5,931 nt of DNA from contig DASRBO010000173.1 in NCBI GenBank assembly GCA_035653595.1, forward strand, positions 1-5,931, read 5' to 3'. A program made the position numbers and the translations under genes. The DNA comes from DASRBO01 sp035653595. Lineage in GTDB: Bacteria; Actinomycetota; Acidimicrobiia; Acidimicrobiales; JAJPHE01. Below the pieces are notes generated by a model. It made no database searches. It saw only the letters and a list, made by a program, of their open reading frames with translations, and was not told the origin of the DNA. Positions 5,653-5,931 of the stretch are shown piece by piece (the stretch's first letter is position 1; every line of letters starts with the position of its first letter).

Positions 5653-5720
5653 AGTGAGAGCGGTGGCCGCCGACCGGCGTAGCAGGCCGACCGCCCGCCG
5701 GCGCCGCCGTCCCCCTGGCC

Positions 5721-5726
5721 TACCCT
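5721..5726 (+). promoter_or_regulatory. Candidate -10 box of a leaderless promoter for the deacetylase gene
   Basis: TACCCT matches the actinobacterial TANNNT -10 pattern and is separated from GTG 5734 by 7 nt, the distance expected if transcription begins at the start codon. No Shine-Dalgarno precedes that GTG. No convincing -35 box is visible. Confidence 0.5.
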
Positions 5727-5733
5727 GAACTCC

Positions 5734-5931
5734 GTGAGCCTGGCCAACGCCGCCCTCCAGCGGGTGCCCCCCGGGGCCCGCCGGCTCATCCGCCGGGCGG
5801 GCGACCCCCTGCTCGCTCCGATCGGATCGGTGCGGGGTGCCCGGACCACCGACCGGGTCATGGCCCTGACCTTCGACGACGGGCCCGATCCCGACGTCAC
5901 CCCCCGGGTGCTCGATGCCCTCGCCGCCGCC
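5734..5931 (+). CDS. Polysaccharide deacetylase (NodB/CE4 family), N-terminal part
   Basis: The first 66 codons are present and the gene runs off the right edge. Residues 41-62 read RVMALTFDDGPDPDVTPRVL, the first NodB-homology motif: TFDDGP (46-51) carries the general-base Asp (D48) and a metal-ligand Asp (D49) of carbohydrate esterase family 4, metal-dependent enzymes that remove N-acetyl groups from peptidoglycan or other glycans. The preceding 40 residues (SLANAALQRVPPGARRLIRR...) show no signal peptide, so a cytoplasmic or membrane-associated role is possible. GTG 5734 is the first usual start after the in-frame TAG at 5680-5682. It diverges from the phosphoesterase gene with about 80 bp between. 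The remaining catalytic motifs lie outside the window, so activity cannot be judged. Confidence 0.85.
   Translation, partial: MSLANAALQRVPPGARRLIRRAGDPLLAPIGSVRGARTTDRVMALTFDDGPDPDVTPRVLDALAAA

Overview
The window is about 70% G+C or more, with coding frames strongly biased to G/C at third positions, GTG and TTG starts, and genes joined by ATGA overlaps. This points to a high-GC actinobacterium. The C-terminal repeats of the phosphoesterase (GGGYWLVASDGG..TYGDA type) are, from general knowledge, especially common in Acidimicrobiia and relatives, so I favour that class. This is an inference and was not checked by any search.

Layout: positions 2-76 hold the C-terminal end of a gene cut by the window edge, apparently a paralogue of the small lipoprotein at 3850-4401. 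Positions 77-221 are an intergenic/leader region with two inverted repeats (94-134 and 164-182). A plus-strand operon follows: a membrane-anchored HlyD/MacA-like adaptor with a peptidoglycan-binding domain (222-1901), a MacB/LolD-type ABC ATPase (1898-2635), a MacB/FtsX-type permease (2632-3846) and a Cys-rich repeat lipoprotein (3850-4401). Three of the four genes are coupled by 4-bp ATGA overlaps and the last starts 3 bp after the permease stop. Converging on the operon, with only 18 bp between the stops, is a minus-strand secreted phosphoesterase of the SapM/acid-phosphatase type (4420-5652), which carries three C-terminal GGGYW repeats. Diverging from it at 5734 is the start of a polysaccharide deacetylase (NodB family), cut by the right edge and probably translated from a leaderless mRNA.

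The operon most likely builds an envelope exporter of the MacAB kind. The ATPase powers the mechanotransmission-type permease. The adaptor spans the outer face of the membrane and may bind cell wall through its peptidoglycan-binding domain. The lipoprotein would sit on the outer leaflet beside it. The substrate cannot be told from sequence. The most unusual points are: (i) a Gly/Ser loop bracketed by the adaptor's only two cysteines, set between two arms with Asp-Gln at strict seven-residue spacing; (ii) lipoprotein paralogues on both sides of the exporter genes, sharing an S-P-x4-A-x3-C-x4-P motif; (iii) the unresolved start of the phosphoesterase, whose best signal peptide has no ATG, GTG or TTG in front of it.
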